Below are positions 63,771 through 64,000 of a stretch of DNA of 64,000 bases, piece after piece (position 1 is the first letter of the stretch; every line of letters begins with the position of its first letter). The position numbers and the translations under genes were made by a program. The notes beneath the pieces were generated by a model. It ran no database searches, was not told where the DNA came from, and saw only the letters and a program-made list of their open reading frames with translations. Origin of the DNA: Verrucomicrobiota bacterium (GTDB taxonomy: Bacteria; Verrucomicrobiota; Verrucomicrobiia; JADLBR01). The DNA is taken from contig JAKQKQ010000335.1 of the NCBI GenBank assembly GCA_029560585.1, forward strand, positions 62,001 to 126,000. The letters run 5' to 3'.

Positions 63771-64000
63771 AGCGCTGTCTGGCGAGTTCGCCGTTCAGCC
63801 GGATGACCTCGCCGGGTTGCGAGTCCAAGGTGATCACGCGGTCGCGGTAGCGGATCTTGCGGGGGTTTCCGAGGAGCGAGCGGAGGGTGGCGGTGGATAG
63901 GCGGCCGTCCTTCCAGGCGAGGGCGACATCGAATGCGCCGCGGGCGCGGAGTCCGGTGGCGGAACCGTTGGGCCATGCGGTGGGCAGGGCGGGCAGCAAT
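63769..64000 (-). CDS. GH95-type alpha-L-fucosidase, C-terminal fragment
   Basis: Only the last 76 residues are in the window; the gene continues beyond base 64000. [20 protein letters not shown] and [19 protein letters not shown] match the closing beta domain of GH95 alpha-L-fucosidases (GLRARGGFEVD-type strand, then the NPxKVRY strand). The catalytic domain cannot be seen. Together with the GH29 and sulfatase genes it supports fucan breakdown. Confidence 0.75.
   Translation of the reverse strand, partial: LLPALPTAWPNGSATGLRARGAFDVALAWKDGRLSTATLRSLLGNPRKIRYRDRVITLDSQPGEVIRLNGELARQR

Overview
The window is GC-rich bacterial chromosome, densely coded and without tRNA, rRNA, CRISPR, transposase or phage genes. 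The content is many exported sugar-active enzymes, two formylglycine sulfatases, several Tat-exported Gfo/Idh/MocA oxidoreductases, DUF1080/DUF4091/DUF5107/DUF5696-type proteins, and AAGGAG ribosome binding sites. It suggests a free-living, Gram-negative polysaccharide degrader of the PVC type (Verrucomicrobiota, Kiritimatiellota, Lentisphaerota or Planctomycetota) or a similar phylum such as Sumerlaeota or Hydrogenedentota. The phylum is an inference; no marker gene in the window settles it.

Layout. 1-10.9 kb (+): a galactoside module with a DUF5107/TPR protein, a GH27 alpha-galactosidase with NPCBM domain, an MFS sugar porter and a GH2 enzyme with a discoidin domain. 11.2-19.3 kb: a small coiled-coil exported protein, a DUF1080-like protein with a Gfo/Idh/MocA partner, then on the minus strand a PQQ-like propeller protein, galE and a DUF5696-like glycosidase. 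19.4-24.5 kb (+): a sulfatase with a GH29 fucosidase, an HNH endonuclease, and another Gfo/Idh/MocA. 24.8-29 kb: a small outer-membrane barrel with a clear promoter and terminator, then a tandem pair of FG-GAP propeller paralogues. 29.2-30.6 kb (-): a third Gfo/Idh/MocA.

31.1-43.8 kb (+) is the most striking region. It is one co-directional island holding an eight-heme DmsE/MtrA-like lipoprotein, an MtrB-like 778-residue outer-membrane barrel, two near-duplicate monoheme cytochromes, and a tetraheme + four-[4Fe-4S] + NrfD quinone module without a molybdopterin subunit. It also holds a lipoprotein, ResB and CcsA for cytochrome c maturation, and a seven-heme NapC/NirT protein resembling Geobacter ImcH. 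Together these make a plausible complete route for electrons from the quinone pool, through periplasmic cytochromes, to and across the outer membrane, in a genome otherwise devoted to sugar breakdown.

43.9-53.4 kb: a sugar-phosphate isomerase-like protein, a TIM-barrel lipoprotein, a DUF4091 enzyme coupled to a GDPD-propeller fusion, a second sulfatase, then KDPG aldolase and a PfkB (KDG-type) kinase. 53.5-58.4 kb (-): a fourth Gfo/Idh/MocA and a giant protein with two FAD modules. 59.4-62.7 kb: a peptidoglycan set (dipeptide epimerase, MpaA-like M14 peptidase, Amidase_3). The window ends in an SDR gene and the C-terminus of a GH95-type alpha-L-fucosidase.

Several intergenic regions carry dispersed palindromic repeats of two families and perfect inverted repeats, which probably end transcription or stabilise transcripts.
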